Counted from the first letter of the stretch, positions 25,495 to 33,845 are shown. The stretch: 64,000 nt of DNA from Bacteroidota bacterium (GCA_023388315.1 JAEWGM010000009.1:26416-90415), one strand, 5' to 3'. Notes: generated by a model from the sequence alone, not told the origin. A program made the numbers and translations.

Positions 25495-25525
25495 TTTGAT
25501 AATTTCGTGTATTTTAGTTTCTTTG
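25495..25525 (+). promoter_or_regulatory. Probable promoter of the regulatory-domain protein
   Basis: TTTG (25495-25498), 19-base spacer, TTTCTTTG (25518-25525), one mismatch from TAnnTTTG. The leader to the ATG at 25565 would be about 35 nt. Confidence 0.45.
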
Positions 25526-25564
25526 TTATTATATGGAATGTAACAACAATTTAAAACAACGGAT

Positions 25565-26821
25565 ATGAAAAACGTCATAACTCTACTCATTCTTCTTTTA
25601 TGCACTTTTTCTCTTTTTGACGCGGCAGCCCAAGATGCCAACTTTGTTTTAAGAGGACGAGTACTGGGTGGCGATAACAACCAACCTCTGGTAAACGCCA
25701 GCATTACCGTGAAAGGCGCCAATGTTTCCAGTGTAACCAATCAAGACGGTTATTTTTCCATACGTGTGCCGTCTTCTACCCGAAATTCACAAGTGGTAAT
25801 CCGCCATTTAGGCTACGAAAACCGGGAAATTCCGGTGATAACGCTTATCGACAGCCCCAACAACCATATCATCTTGGCTCCCTCATCCATTCAATTGGGG
25901 GAAATTCAGATTGTTTCGGGCGATGGGAGCGAACTGGTGCGGCAAGCGTTGCGGCGTGTTCCGCAAAATTACAGAAATACGCCTGAAATGATGGTGGCTT
26001 TCTATCGAGAATCCGTAAAAAAAGGCTCCAACTACATTTCACTGGTGGAGGCGGTGTTGGATGTTTATAAAGCATCGTATCGGTCTTTCGACAACGATCA
26101 GGCAAGGATTTATATCGGCCGAAAAGCCACCGATATTTCGCCGAGAGACACGGTGTTACTAAAATTTCAGGGTGGCATTAGCGATGCACTCATGCTAGAT
26201 ATCGCCAAGAATCCCGAAATTGTTTTCGGCACCGATGGCCAAGAATATACATTTCAGATTGAGAGCCTTGTCAACATCAACAACAAACCGCACTATATGA
26301 TTTCATTTGCGCCCCACGCCGGCATAAAGGACATCCTTTTCCGAGGCACTATTTACCTCGAAAGCGAATCGTTGGCATTTGCCCGAATGGAGTTTAATAT
26401 GAATGTGGAAAACCGAAAAGACGCGTCGAACATTTTCATCCGGCGCAAACCGCCAAAAATGAAAGTGGAAGTGGACCACGCGCATTACATTATTGATTAC
26501 ATTGAAAACGACGGCAAGTGGCATTTTAATTATAGCAGTACCGATGTAGCGTTTCGGGTGCGATGGACAAACCGGTTTTTCGGATTGTTTGCCACCACCT
26601 ACACCATCGGCTCTGAAATGGCCATTACCGACCGGTATAACGACAATGTGGTGAAATTTCCGCGCAGCGAGCGCATTCGCTCTACCGATGTGATTGCAGA
26701 GAAAGTAGAGCATTTTCAAGACCCGAACTTTTGGGGCGAGTACAACGTAATTGAACCCGACCAACAGATTACCGACGCTATTAAACGATTAAGCAACAAG
26801 TTAAGAAGGCGTGCGCAATAA
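25565..26821 (+). CDS. Carboxypeptidase-like regulatory-domain protein, exported
   Basis: 418 residues. Signal peptide to about residue 23 (DAAAQ), then a CarboxypepD_reg-like Ig-type domain (FVLRGRVLGGDNNQPLVNASITVKG ... NQDGYFSIRV ... RHLGYENREI, ~28-110) as found at the N-terminus of TonB-linked receptors. The remaining ~300 residues contain ALRRVPQNYRNTPEMMVAFYRESV and several beta-rich segments, seen in Bacteroidota cell-surface proteins of unknown role. There is no TonB plug or barrel. It has its own promoter and precedes rpsO. Confidence 0.75.
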   Translation: MKNVITLLILLLCTFSLFDAAAQDANFVLRGRVLGGDNNQPLVNASITVKGANVSSVTNQDGYFSIRVPSSTRNSQVVIRHLGYENREIPVITLIDSPNNHIILAPSSIQLGEIQIVSGDGSELVRQALRRVPQNYRNTPEMMVAFYRESVKKGSNYISLVEAVLDVYKASYRSFDNDQARIYIGRKATDISPRDTVLLKFQGGISDALMLDIAKNPEIVFGTDGQEYTFQIESLVNINNKPHYMISFAPHAGIKDILFRGTIYLESESLAFARMEFNMNVENRKDASNIFIRRKPPKMKVEVDHAHYIIDYIENDGKWHFNYSSTDVAFRVRWTNRFFGLFATTYTIGSEMAITDRYNDNVVKFPRSERIRSTDVIAEKVEHFQDPNFWGEYNVIEPDQQITDAIKRLSNKLRRRAQ

Positions 26822-26835
26822 AACAACGCAAACAG

Positions 26836-26866
26836 TTTGTTGTTAAAAAAAATAACCGTATCTTTG
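26836..26866 (+). promoter_or_regulatory. rpsO promoter
   Basis: Near-ideal Bacteroidota promoter: TTTG (26836-26839), 19-base spacer, TATCTTTG (26859-26866). Transcription should start near 26872 and give a leader of about 35 nt before the rpsO ATG. Confidence 0.75.
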
Positions 26867-26907
26867 CAGCCCAAAAGTTTTTTAAACATTGTATTACACA
26901 AACAATT

Positions 26908-27177
26908 ATGTATTTAGATTCTGAAAAAAAGAAAGAAATCTTTGCAAAGCACGGAAAGTCTAACACTGATACTGGCTCACCTGAAGCGCAGATAGCATTG
27001 TTTTCATACCGTATTTCGCATTTGACTGAACACTTAAAGTCAAACAAAAAAGATTATAACACAGAAAGAGCATTGAGAATTTTGGTAGGTAAACGTCGTC
27101 GTTTACTAGATTACCTGATTGAAAAAGATATCGAAAGATACCGTTCAATCATCAAGGAATTGGGTATAAGAAAATAA
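26908..27177 (+). CDS. rpsO: 30S ribosomal protein S15
   Basis: Binds 16S rRNA in the platform of the small subunit. 89 residues, the standard length, with the family pattern KKEIFAKHGKSNTDTGSPEAQIALFSYRI and RRRLLDYLIEKDIERYR. A strong promoter precedes it and a hairpin terminator follows 17 bases after the stop, so it is transcribed alone. Confidence 0.98.
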   Translation: MYLDSEKKKEIFAKHGKSNTDTGSPEAQIALFSYRISHLTEHLKSNKKDYNTERALRILVGKRRRLLDYLIEKDIERYRSIIKELGIRK

Positions 27178-27194
27178 TTCTCACAAAAATTGAA

Positions 27195-27232
27195 AGAGTA
27201 AGTAAACACGGTTTTTATTTACTCTTTTTTTT
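27195..27232 (+). terminator. rpsO terminator
   Basis: A 12-bp stem (AGAGTAAGTAAA with TTTATTTACTCT, one G:T pair) around a short loop, followed by a T-run. Confidence 0.85.
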
Positions 27233-27313
27233 CAAACATCAGCGTACAAATCGATTAACAAAGAGTAAGCCGGATAAACCTTCAAATATATGTTTTATAA
27301 CATATATTTATTT

Positions 27314-27344
27314 TTTGCAGGTTTAAAAAAGTGCCATATCTTTG
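27314..27344 (+). promoter_or_regulatory. Promoter of a candidate small RNA
   Basis: TTTG (27314-27317), 19-base spacer, TATCTTTG (27337-27344): the same -7 octamer and spacing as the rpsO promoter. No ORF follows before a terminator at 27408-27442. Confidence 0.65.
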
Positions 27345-27349
27345 CATCG

Positions 27350-27442
27350 ATAACCTAAAACAATCTTTTTTACCTTAACCTGATATCAGTTTAACCAAAG
27401 ACAAAAGAGACCATCTCGACCGAGGTGGTCTTTTTTCTTTTA
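27350..27442 (+). ncRNA. Candidate intergenic small RNA, about 90 nt
   Basis: The start is inferred from the promoter at 27314-27344 and the end from a strong intrinsic terminator (AGACCATCTC, 4-base loop, GAGGTGGTCT, then TTTTTTCTTTT, 27408-27442). Between them are a 10-bp perfect palindrome CTGATATCAG (27381-27390) that could form a stem, a U-rich single-stranded part, and no start codon with a usable ORF. The next gene has its own promoter at 27509, so this is not simply its leader. It matches no RNA family I can name. Confidence 0.55.
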
Positions 27443-27508
27443 TACCCTCAAAAATTGTTATAATTACGGTGACAGCCCAAAATGAAACTTCTCTTTCATA
27501 TTATTTTG

Positions 27509-27516
27509 TAACTTTG
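27509..27516 (+). promoter_or_regulatory. Probable promoter -7 element of the pantothenate/CoA operon
   Basis: TAACTTTG matches TAnnTTTG, 22 bases before the ATG at 27539. Confidence 0.5.
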
Positions 27517-27538
27517 CGCTCACAGACAAGGGCGAAAC

Positions 27539-28381
27539 ATGGATAAAAAAATTGCTTTTATAGGTGCCGGCAACGTTTCAACCGCTTTGGGATTGTATTT
27601 CAAGGACAAATCTTTTGTAGTGCAAGGTTATTACAGCCAGCGTTTTGCAAGCGCCGAAAAAGCGGCTCAATTGACCCATTCCACGGCATACGCATCGGTG
27701 GAAAAACTGATGCAAGACAGCCAAATGATTTGGATAACTACCCCCGATGACCAAATTGCCGCCGTTGCCTACCAACTTTCTCAATTATCCGTTCCTCAAT
27801 GCGCCGAAAAACTTGTTTTGCATGCCAGTGGCGCGCACTCGGTGGATATTTTAAAGCCACTAAAAGAAAAAGGTTATCAAACGGCAGCCGCGCATCCTCT
27901 TTTTTCGTTTAATGATCCTGTTTCGGCACAAAAAAAACTGAGCGAAGTCTGGTTTGCCGTGGAACAATCGCACGATGAAAATGAGCAAATAAGCGATTTT
28001 TTCAAACAATGCGGAAACCGCGTGATGCACATGGATGACGAAAAGAAAACGCTCTATCACGCCGCCGCCTGCTTGCTCGCCAATTATTTGGTAACGTTGG
28101 CCGATGCTTCGTACAAAATTTTTGAGAAATCGGGTGTTGAAAAAAATGACATAAAAAAGGCCGTCATGCCTTTATTGGAAAGCATTATACACAACCTGCA
28201 AACCAAAGAACCAAAAGACGCGCTTACCGGGCCCATTAAACGCGGCGATCAAAATACAATCAAATTGCATATGCAAGCCCTTCATCTATTTGCGCCGGAA
28301 ATGGCCGATATGTATAAATTTATGGGAAAGCAAACAATGCATATGCTCGGCGATTATTCACTCAAAAAACTGTTCGATTGA
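27539..28381 (+). CDS. DUF2520 Rossmann oxidoreductase, probable ketopantoate reductase
   Basis: 280 residues. The N-terminal Rossmann domain starts IAFIGAGNVSTALGLYF (GxGxxS nucleotide loop) and continues with MIWITTPDDQIAAVA and LVLHASGAHSVDIL; the C-terminal helical DUF2520 domain has AAHPLFSFND and KTLYHAAACLLANYLVTLADAS. It leads an operon with panB, panC, panD, coaB and coaC, the only step missing from that set being reduction of ketopantoate. That context makes it a likely ketopantoate reductase of the PanG kind, unrelated to PanE at family level; the assignment is inference. A pyrroline-5-carboxylate-reductase-like enzyme is the alternative. Confidence 0.75.
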   Translation: MDKKIAFIGAGNVSTALGLYFKDKSFVVQGYYSQRFASAEKAAQLTHSTAYASVEKLMQDSQMIWITTPDDQIAAVAYQLSQLSVPQCAEKLVLHASGAHSVDILKPLKEKGYQTAAAHPLFSFNDPVSAQKKLSEVWFAVEQSHDENEQISDFFKQCGNRVMHMDDEKKTLYHAAACLLANYLVTLADASYKIFEKSGVEKNDIKKAVMPLLESIIHNLQTKEPKDALTGPIKRGDQNTIKLHMQALHLFAPEMADMYKFMGKQTMHMLGDYSLKKLFD

Positions 28382-28395
28382 TAGATAACAAACAT

Positions 28396-29229
28396 ATGAA
28401 ACAGAAATTTACCGTAAAATCGTTTCAGGAGGCGAAAGATAACAACCGAAAAATAAGTATGCTCACCGCCTACGATTATTCGATGGCCAAAATGGTGGAT
28501 GCCGCGGGTATCGATTCCATTTTAATTGGCGATTCGCTGGGAATGGTTTTCCAAGGGCACGAATCCACCCTGCCGGTAACGGTTGACGAAATGATATATC
28601 ACACCAAAGCCGTTGCCAGAGGCGCAAAACGAGCATTGATTATTGCCGACATGCCTTTTTTATCGTATCACGTTTCCAAAGAAGAAGCGGTGAGAAACGC
28701 GGGGCGTTTGGTGAAAGAAGGCGGCGCTGAAGCAGTAAAAATTGAAGGTGGCGCGCAAGTTGCGGACACAATAGAAGCCATTGTGGACGCGCAAATTCCG
28801 GTGATGGGGCACCTGGGTTTAACACCGCAATCGGTAAACGCGTTTGGCGGATTTAAAGTGCAAGGAAAAGACGGAGAAAGCGCGAAAAAGATTTTGGAAG
28901 ACGCCAAATTGCTGGAGAAAGCGGGCGTTTTCGCCATCACATTGGAATGCATTCCCGATAAATTAGCTGCGCTGATTACAGAATCTGTCAACATCCCGAC
29001 CATCGGTATTGGCGCAGGAAACGGTTGCGACGGGCAAGTGCTCGTTATAAACGACATGCTGGGTATGTTCAGCGATTTTGTCCCAAAATTCGTAAAACAA
29101 TACGCCACGCTCAACACGCAAATAACCGAAGCGATTAAAAACTATATTTCTGAACTCAATGACGGAAAATTTCCTGCCGATGAACACACCTTTGGCATAG
29201 ATGCGGAGGAATTAAAAAAATTGTATTAA
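28396..29229 (+). CDS. panB: 3-methyl-2-oxobutanoate hydroxymethyltransferase
   Basis: First step of pantothenate synthesis: adds a hydroxymethyl group to ketoisovalerate to make ketopantoate. About 277 residues from the ATG at 28396 (an upstream TTG at 28378 overlaps the previous gene and is rejected). Motifs: MLTAYDYSMAKMVDAAGIDSIL, GDSLGMVFQGHESTLPVT (metal-binding Asp), ADMPFLSYH, VKIEGG, GHLGLTPQSV, ECIP and IGIGAGNGCDGQVLV. All metal and substrate residues appear present. It starts 14 bases after the DUF2520 stop and abuts panC. Confidence 0.96.
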   Translation: MKQKFTVKSFQEAKDNNRKISMLTAYDYSMAKMVDAAGIDSILIGDSLGMVFQGHESTLPVTVDEMIYHTKAVARGAKRALIIADMPFLSYHVSKEEAVRNAGRLVKEGGAEAVKIEGGAQVADTIEAIVDAQIPVMGHLGLTPQSVNAFGGFKVQGKDGESAKKILEDAKLLEKAGVFAITLECIPDKLAALITESVNIPTIGIGAGNGCDGQVLVINDMLGMFSDFVPKFVKQYATLNTQITEAIKNYISELNDGKFPADEHTFGIDAEELKKLY

Positions 29230-30075
29230 ATGATTATTACAACGATAAAAGAACTACGAAAATATATAGATGAGCACCGCAAAGCAGGAAAAACCATCGG
29301 GCTGGTACCCACTATGGGATTTCTTCACGAAGGACATTTGTCACTCATTCGTCGAGCAAAGGCGGAAAATGACATTGTGGTGGTCAGCGATTTTGTAAAT
29401 CCCACGCAGTTCGCCCCCAACGAAGATTTTGAATCGTATCCAAGAAATATTGAACGCGATGAACAAATGTCTATGGAAGCGGGCGCGGATGTGGTTTTCC
29501 ATCCATCGGTAGAAGAGATGTATCCTCACGGAAGTTCCACCTTTGTGGAAGTGGAAGGCAACATTACCAAAGTGCTTTGTGGCGCATCGCGCCCGTCTCA
29601 TTTTAAAGGAGTGACCACGGTGGTGGCGATGCTTTTCAATATCGTGCAACCGCATACAGCCTATTTCGGACAAAAAGACGCGCAACAGGCAGCTGTTTTA
29701 ATAAAAATGACCCGCGATTTGCATATGAACGTGGAAATTATTGTTTGCCCCATTGTGAGAGAGCAAGACGGACTGGCAATGAGTTCGCGCAACACCTATT
29801 TGTCATCCGAAGAACGAGCACAAGCGGTTATTCTCAGCAAGGCATTAGCAGAAGGAAAAGCAACTTTTGAACAAGGCGAAACCAGTGTTCAGAAGCTCAT
29901 ACAGCGTATTACGAACAAAATAGAAGAAGCGCCACTGGCAGATATCGACTATGTGAGCATTTACGAATATCCTTCGCTAAAGACAATTGAAATCATTAAC
30001 GACCAAGCGCTTGCAGCTGTGGCTGTGAGGTTTGGCAAAACCAGATTAATCGACAACATAATTCTGAAAAAATAG
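29230..30075 (+). CDS. panC: Pantothenate synthetase
   Basis: Joins pantoate and beta-alanine using ATP. 281 residues with the nucleotidyltransferase motif GFLHEGHLSLIRRA (HxGH), VVSDFVNPTQFAPNEDF, FHPSVEEMYPHG, the FGQKDAQQA segment and SSRNTYLSSEERA. It abuts panB (29229) and panD (30076) with no gap, which indicates tight translational coupling. Confidence 0.96.
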   Translation: MIITTIKELRKYIDEHRKAGKTIGLVPTMGFLHEGHLSLIRRAKAENDIVVVSDFVNPTQFAPNEDFESYPRNIERDEQMSMEAGADVVFHPSVEEMYPHGSSTFVEVEGNITKVLCGASRPSHFKGVTTVVAMLFNIVQPHTAYFGQKDAQQAAVLIKMTRDLHMNVEIIVCPIVREQDGLAMSSRNTYLSSEERAQAVILSKALAEGKATFEQGETSVQKLIQRITNKIEEAPLADIDYVSIYEYPSLKTIEIINDQALAAVAVRFGKTRLIDNIILKK

Positions 30076-30432
30076 ATGCAATTAACATTATTAAAAGCAA
30101 AACTTCATAAAGCCACCGTCACAGAGGCCAATCTCAACTATACGGGCAGCATTACCATCGACAAATCGCTGCTCGACCAAAGCGGCATTTTGGTGTGGGA
30201 AAAAGTGAGTGTGGTAAACAACAACAACGGCGCCCGCTTTGAGACGTATGTAATTGAAGGCGAAGCCAACAGCGGCATCATTTGCCTTAACGGCGCCGCG
30301 GCAAGGCTGGTACAACCGGGCGATAAAATCATTATTATGGCGTATGCCGGCATGTCGCCCGAAGAGGTGAAAGAACACAAACCCGGCGTCTTCATTTTGG
30401 ATGAAAACAACCGCGTGAAGGAAAAAATTTAA
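30076..30432 (+). CDS. panD: Aspartate 1-decarboxylase
   Basis: Makes beta-alanine from aspartate with a pyruvoyl cofactor formed by self-cleavage. 118 residues; the cleavage site Gly24-Ser25 is in YTGSI, as in all PanD proenzymes, and GAAARLVQPGDKIIIMAYA follows. The N-terminus MQLTLLKAKLHKATVTEANL is standard. It is the fourth gene of the operon, immediately after panC. Confidence 0.96.
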   Translation: MQLTLLKAKLHKATVTEANLNYTGSITIDKSLLDQSGILVWEKVSVVNNNNGARFETYVIEGEANSGIICLNGAAARLVQPGDKIIIMAYAGMSPEEVKEHKPGVFILDENNRVKEKI

Positions 30433-30436
30433 TTTT

Positions 30437-31189
30437 ATGGTAAAAATAGCCATAACGGCGGGTGGAACGTCGGAGAATATAGATGGGGTGCGGAAACTAA
30501 CAAACGTTAGCACCGGCACGCTCGGTTGGTATTGCTTGGAAGCGGTGTTGGATTACTTTCTAGGGCAAAACCAAACCGATTTTCACCTGTATTATATTCT
30601 TACGGAAACGGCTGTCAGAAAAGAGTTGAGTGAGGGGCAAGAGCAATTCGTGGAATTTATTTCCGTTACCGATGCTGAAAGTGTTTACAACGCTGTGGAT
30701 GAATTGACTAAATCGAAATCGATTGACTATTTTATTCACTCTATGGCTATTTCCGATTTTACCCTTGCGTACGTAATTAGCAATGACGCGCTGGAAGATG
30801 AAATACAAAAGGCGCAAGCCTCAATAAAAGAAATTCTGGAAAACCCGAAAAACAAATACAGCGTTGATGTGAAAATCCCATCGGATGAGCGAGTTGTGAT
30901 GGGATTGAAACGCACCAAAAAGGTCATTCCGGTTATCAAGCAAAACAACGCCAATACCGTTTTGGTGGGGTTTAAGTTGCTGAAAGAGGTATCTGAAAAT
31001 GAATTGATGAACGTTGCCCGCGAACTGGGCGTAAAAAACGACTGCGATTTAGTTTTTGCCAACGAATTGTCGCGCATTTCTGATAAAAATCACACGGGAA
31101 TGTTGATTAAAGGCGATAAAATAGTGGCGCGCCCTGTAGGGAAAAAACAAATTGCGCAAGCCATTGTGCGAGAAATGATGAATTTGTAA
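30437..31189 (+). CDS. coaB: Phosphopantothenate-cysteine ligase, stand-alone
   Basis: Joins 4'-phosphopantothenate and cysteine. 250 residues with TAGGTSENIDGVRKLTNVSTGTLG (nucleotide loop), HSMAISDFTLAYV, and VGFKLLKEVSENEL and LVFANELSRI near the end. The form is that of monofunctional CoaB from lactic-acid Firmicutes rather than the CoaB half of the fused CoaBC common in Bacteria. It follows panD by 4 bases and precedes a separate coaC, so the ligase and decarboxylase are split here. Confidence 0.85.
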   Translation: MVKIAITAGGTSENIDGVRKLTNVSTGTLGWYCLEAVLDYFLGQNQTDFHLYYILTETAVRKELSEGQEQFVEFISVTDAESVYNAVDELTKSKSIDYFIHSMAISDFTLAYVISNDALEDEIQKAQASIKEILENPKNKYSVDVKIPSDERVVMGLKRTKKVIPVIKQNNANTVLVGFKLLKEVSENELMNVARELGVKNDCDLVFANELSRISDKNHTGMLIKGDKIVARPVGKKQIAQAIVREMMNL

Positions 31190-31209
31190 AATCTTTAGAC
31201 CAAACAAAA

Positions 31210-31746
31210 ATGAAAACAATTGTTGTTGGCGTTTCGGGCGGAATTGCCTGTTACAAAGCGGTGGAAGTGGTGAATCAACTCAAGAAAAACGGCCACAATG
31301 TGGAAGTGATTATGACAAAATCGGCTCAAGAATTTGTTACGCCGCTCACGTTTAAAACCATGTCGCACAACACGGTGGTCACCGATATGTTCGATCCCGT
31401 AAGGGAATGGGACACCAAACACATTGACTTGGCCAAAGCCGCCGACTTGTTCGTGATTGTACCGGCAACGGCTAACATAATTGGCAAAATCGCTTCCGGC
31501 ATCGCCGATGACATTCTCTCTACAACGGTGATGGCCGCCCGCAGCCCGGTGCTCATTTTCCCGGCGATGAACACCTATATGTACGAAAATCCCATCGTGC
31601 AAAACAACATCGAGAAACTAAAAAATTTCGGCTATCACGTTTACAACACCGCCGAAGGCGAACTTGCTTGCGGCGATGTTGGCAAAGGAAAACTGCTGCC
31701 GTGGGAAGAAATAGTGGAGATAATTGAGGGGTTTGGGAGGAAATAA
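31210..31746 (+). CDS. coaC: Phosphopantothenoylcysteine decarboxylase, stand-alone
   Basis: FMN enzyme that decarboxylates phosphopantothenoylcysteine to 4'-phosphopantetheine. 178 residues: VVGVSGGIACYKA (FMN loop), DTKHIDLAKAADL (active-site His), VPATANIIGKIASGIADDIL, the PAMNTYMYENP substrate motif and ELACGDVGKGKL near the C-terminus (catalytic Cys region). It ends the operon of six genes that run from ketoisovalerate to phosphopantetheine except pantothenate kinase, which is not in the window. No terminator is obvious after it. Confidence 0.88.
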   Translation: MKTIVVGVSGGIACYKAVEVVNQLKKNGHNVEVIMTKSAQEFVTPLTFKTMSHNTVVTDMFDPVREWDTKHIDLAKAADLFVIVPATANIIGKIASGIADDILSTTVMAARSPVLIFPAMNTYMYENPIVQNNIEKLKNFGYHVYNTAEGELACGDVGKGKLLPWEEIVEIIEGFGRK

Positions 31747-31924
31747 TTTGGAGTAATTTTAATAAAATAATTTGTTTTGACATTTACATCCAAAAATAGA
31801 ACTTTCTACTATACAGTCAACTATTTGAATTTAATTAACACGTTCCTGTTTCTTAAAACACATCAAACAAAACACTAATTAAAGTTAAATCTACTCTTTG
31901 AATTGTTAAAACGACATATCTTTA

Positions 31925-31965
31925 TTTGTTGTTTAAAATATTTAAAATACATTTGTCAGACAAAT
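31925..31965 (+). promoter_or_regulatory. Promoter and operator of the sialic-acid operon
   Basis: TTTG (31925-31928), 19-base spacer, TACATTTG (31948-31955). A perfect 15-bp palindrome ATTTGTCAGACAAAT (31951-31965) overlaps the -7 element; its core TTGTCAGACAA fits TNGTNNNACNA, the operator consensus known for FadR-type GntR regulators. The regulator gene follows, so autorepression is likely. No second copy was seen before nanA. Confidence 0.75.
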
Positions 31966-32011
31966 CATATAATTAATACATAACATACAAATAATTCAAT
32001 TGCATTCTGCC

Positions 32012-32761
32012 ATGGAAAAACTGAAAATTCAAAACAATTCTATCACCTTGGTAGATCAAGTGGAAGACAAACTTTTAACTTATTTCAGAGAAAAAAATCT
32101 TCAAACAGGAGATTCCATTCCGAATGAAATGGAATTATCTACTTCTTTGGGCGTGGCTCGCAGTGTGTTACGCGAAGCATTGAGTAGATTGAAAATGATG
32201 GGAATGATTGAAAGCCGCACACGTCGCGGTATGATTCTCACGGAACCTTCCATTTTAGGCGGGATGAGAAGGGTAACAGATCCACGCATTTTAAGTGAAG
32301 ACGCGCTTTTTGATATTTTGGAATTCAGGATTGCCTTAGAAATAGGAATTTGTAGCGATATTTTCAGAAACATCACTCCAAATGACATAGAAGATTTGGA
32401 AGAGATTGTGAAGGTTGGTATTATGTTTGAAAATAACGAGTACGCGCCTTTCAGCGAATTTACTTTTCACTCCAGATTGTATCAGATAACCGGAAATAAA
32501 ACAATTGCAGAGTTTCAAAATATTGTGCATCCGGTGATGACTTTTGTAAAAGATAAATTCAAGCAATATCTGGCTCCCATCAACATCAGGCTCAAAGAGG
32601 AAGGGCAAATTGTCACTCACCAAGACCTTCTACACTATTTAAAAGAGAACGATAAAGACGGATACAGAAAAGCGCTAGAGCAACATTTTGAAGTTTACAA
32701 AATTTTTATTCGTCAAAAACTTGATACAACAGATCAACCAAAAAAAGTGATTGAGAAGTAG
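32012..32761 (+). CDS. GntR-family regulator, FadR (FCD) type
   Basis: 249 residues from the ATG at 32012; an in-frame TTG at 32000 is rejected because the ATG gives the usual N-terminus. The winged HTH is at about 10-75 (NEMELSTSLGVARSVLREALSRLKMMGMIESRTRRGMIL), and the C-terminal FCD domain has the metal-binding His set in FTFHSRLYQITGN, VTHQDLL and LEQHFEVY, which normally bind a ligand such as a sugar acid. It begins the sialic-acid cluster and its promoter holds a fitting operator, so it probably senses sialic acid or a related metabolite and represses the operon. The ligand is inference from context. Confidence 0.85.
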   Translation: MEKLKIQNNSITLVDQVEDKLLTYFREKNLQTGDSIPNEMELSTSLGVARSVLREALSRLKMMGMIESRTRRGMILTEPSILGGMRRVTDPRILSEDALFDILEFRIALEIGICSDIFRNITPNDIEDLEEIVKVGIMFENNEYAPFSEFTFHSRLYQITGNKTIAEFQNIVHPVMTFVKDKFKQYLAPINIRLKEEGQIVTHQDLLHYLKENDKDGYRKALEQHFEVYKIFIRQKLDTTDQPKKVIEK

Positions 32762-32856
32762 TAAAAAAATCGAATTAAACACAAAAAATTAATACATTAA
32801 AAACACCCGTTTTGATGGCTACGCATAGCTTTTATGCGAAAAAGAAATACGACCAA

Positions 32857-33810
32857 ATGAATAATTACCAGAAACTAAAAGGCCTAATTGCCGCCACTTT
32901 CACCCCGATGTATTCCAATGCAGATGTCAATTATTCTGCTATAGAAACATACGCAAAGCATATTGCAGATTCGGGTATGTCGGGTGTATTTGTATGCGGA
33001 ACAACAGGCGAATTTACCTCATTGACGACCGAAGAGCGGAAACAAATCGTGGAACATTGGGTAAATGCAGCCCAGCAGCGATTTAAAGTAATTGCACATG
33101 TGGGCAGCGACAACCAACACGAAGCGATGGAACTTGCCTGCCACGCAGCTGAAGTGGGTGCTTGGGGTGTAGGAGCCATTGCCCCCGGTTTTTTCAAACC
33201 GGCTTCGGTGCGCGGGCTAATTGATTTCTTCAAGCCCATAGCTGCCGCTGCTCCCGAACTTCCTTTCTACTACTACAATATGCCTGCAATGACAGGTGTT
33301 AGTTTATCCGTTTCACAATTTTTATCGGAAGGTAAAAAAGAGATTCCCAATTTGGCGGGTGTAAAATTCACCCACAACAATATGATGGAAATGGGAGAAT
33401 GCATCCATTTAGAAAATGGCACGTTCGAGGTTTTGCACGGTTACGACGAGATGCTTATCTGCGGATTGGCATTGGGTGCGGTTGCAGGCGTAGGAAGCAC
33501 ATATAATTATTTACCCTCTGTGTATTTGAATATAATGGAAGCGGTGGAAGAAGGAGACTTGGTCTCCGCCCGCATTTTTCAAATGCAATCTATTGAATTG
33601 GTCAAAGTGATTATCAAATATGGGGGAGGTGTAAGAGGCGGAAAAGCCATTATGAATTTAATCGGGATTGAATGTGGGGAATGTCGTTCACCCATTACTC
33701 CGTTTAGAAAAGAAGAGTACGATTCTCTCAGGAAAGACTTAGAGGAAATCGTTTTTTGGGAAAATAGAGAAAGGGATACATCCTGCAAGCCGTACCCCTT
33801 TCCACAATAA
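32857..33810 (+). CDS. nanA: N-acetylneuraminate lyase
   Basis: Splits sialic acid into N-acetylmannosamine and pyruvate in the cytoplasm. TIM barrel of the DapA superfamily: LIAATFTPM, FVCGTTGEFTSLTTEER, YYYNMPAMTGVSL (catalytic Tyr) and LAGVKFTHNN with the Schiff-base Lys, then GYDEMLICGLALGAVAGVG. I prefer the ATG at 32857 (MNNYQKLKGL); an earlier ATG at 32815 and TTG at 32812 add an atypical 14-15 residues. It lies between the regulator and the SusC gene. nanE and nanK, for later steps, are not in the window. Confidence 0.9.
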   Translation: MNNYQKLKGLIAATFTPMYSNADVNYSAIETYAKHIADSGMSGVFVCGTTGEFTSLTTEERKQIVEHWVNAAQQRFKVIAHVGSDNQHEAMELACHAAEVGAWGVGAIAPGFFKPASVRGLIDFFKPIAAAAPELPFYYYNMPAMTGVSLSVSQFLSEGKKEIPNLAGVKFTHNNMMEMGECIHLENGTFEVLHGYDEMLICGLALGAVAGVGSTYNYLPSVYLNIMEAVEEGDLVSARIFQMQSIELVKVIIKYGGGVRGGKAIMNLIGIECGECRSPITPFRKEEYDSLRKDLEEIVFWENRERDTSCKPYPFPQ

Positions 33811-33845
33811 TTTTAAAACACAAATATCTTAAAATCATTACAAAG

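Noticed and set aside
27233..27313. tRNA or 6S RNA gene after rpsO
   Set aside because: No cloverleaf, CCA end or 6S-like long open helix could be drawn; only the shorter candidate RNA at 27350-27442 is supported.
31747..32011. Riboswitch before the sialic-acid regulator
   Set aside because: The leader after the promoter is only about 50 nt and shows no conserved aptamer pattern; an operator explains it better.
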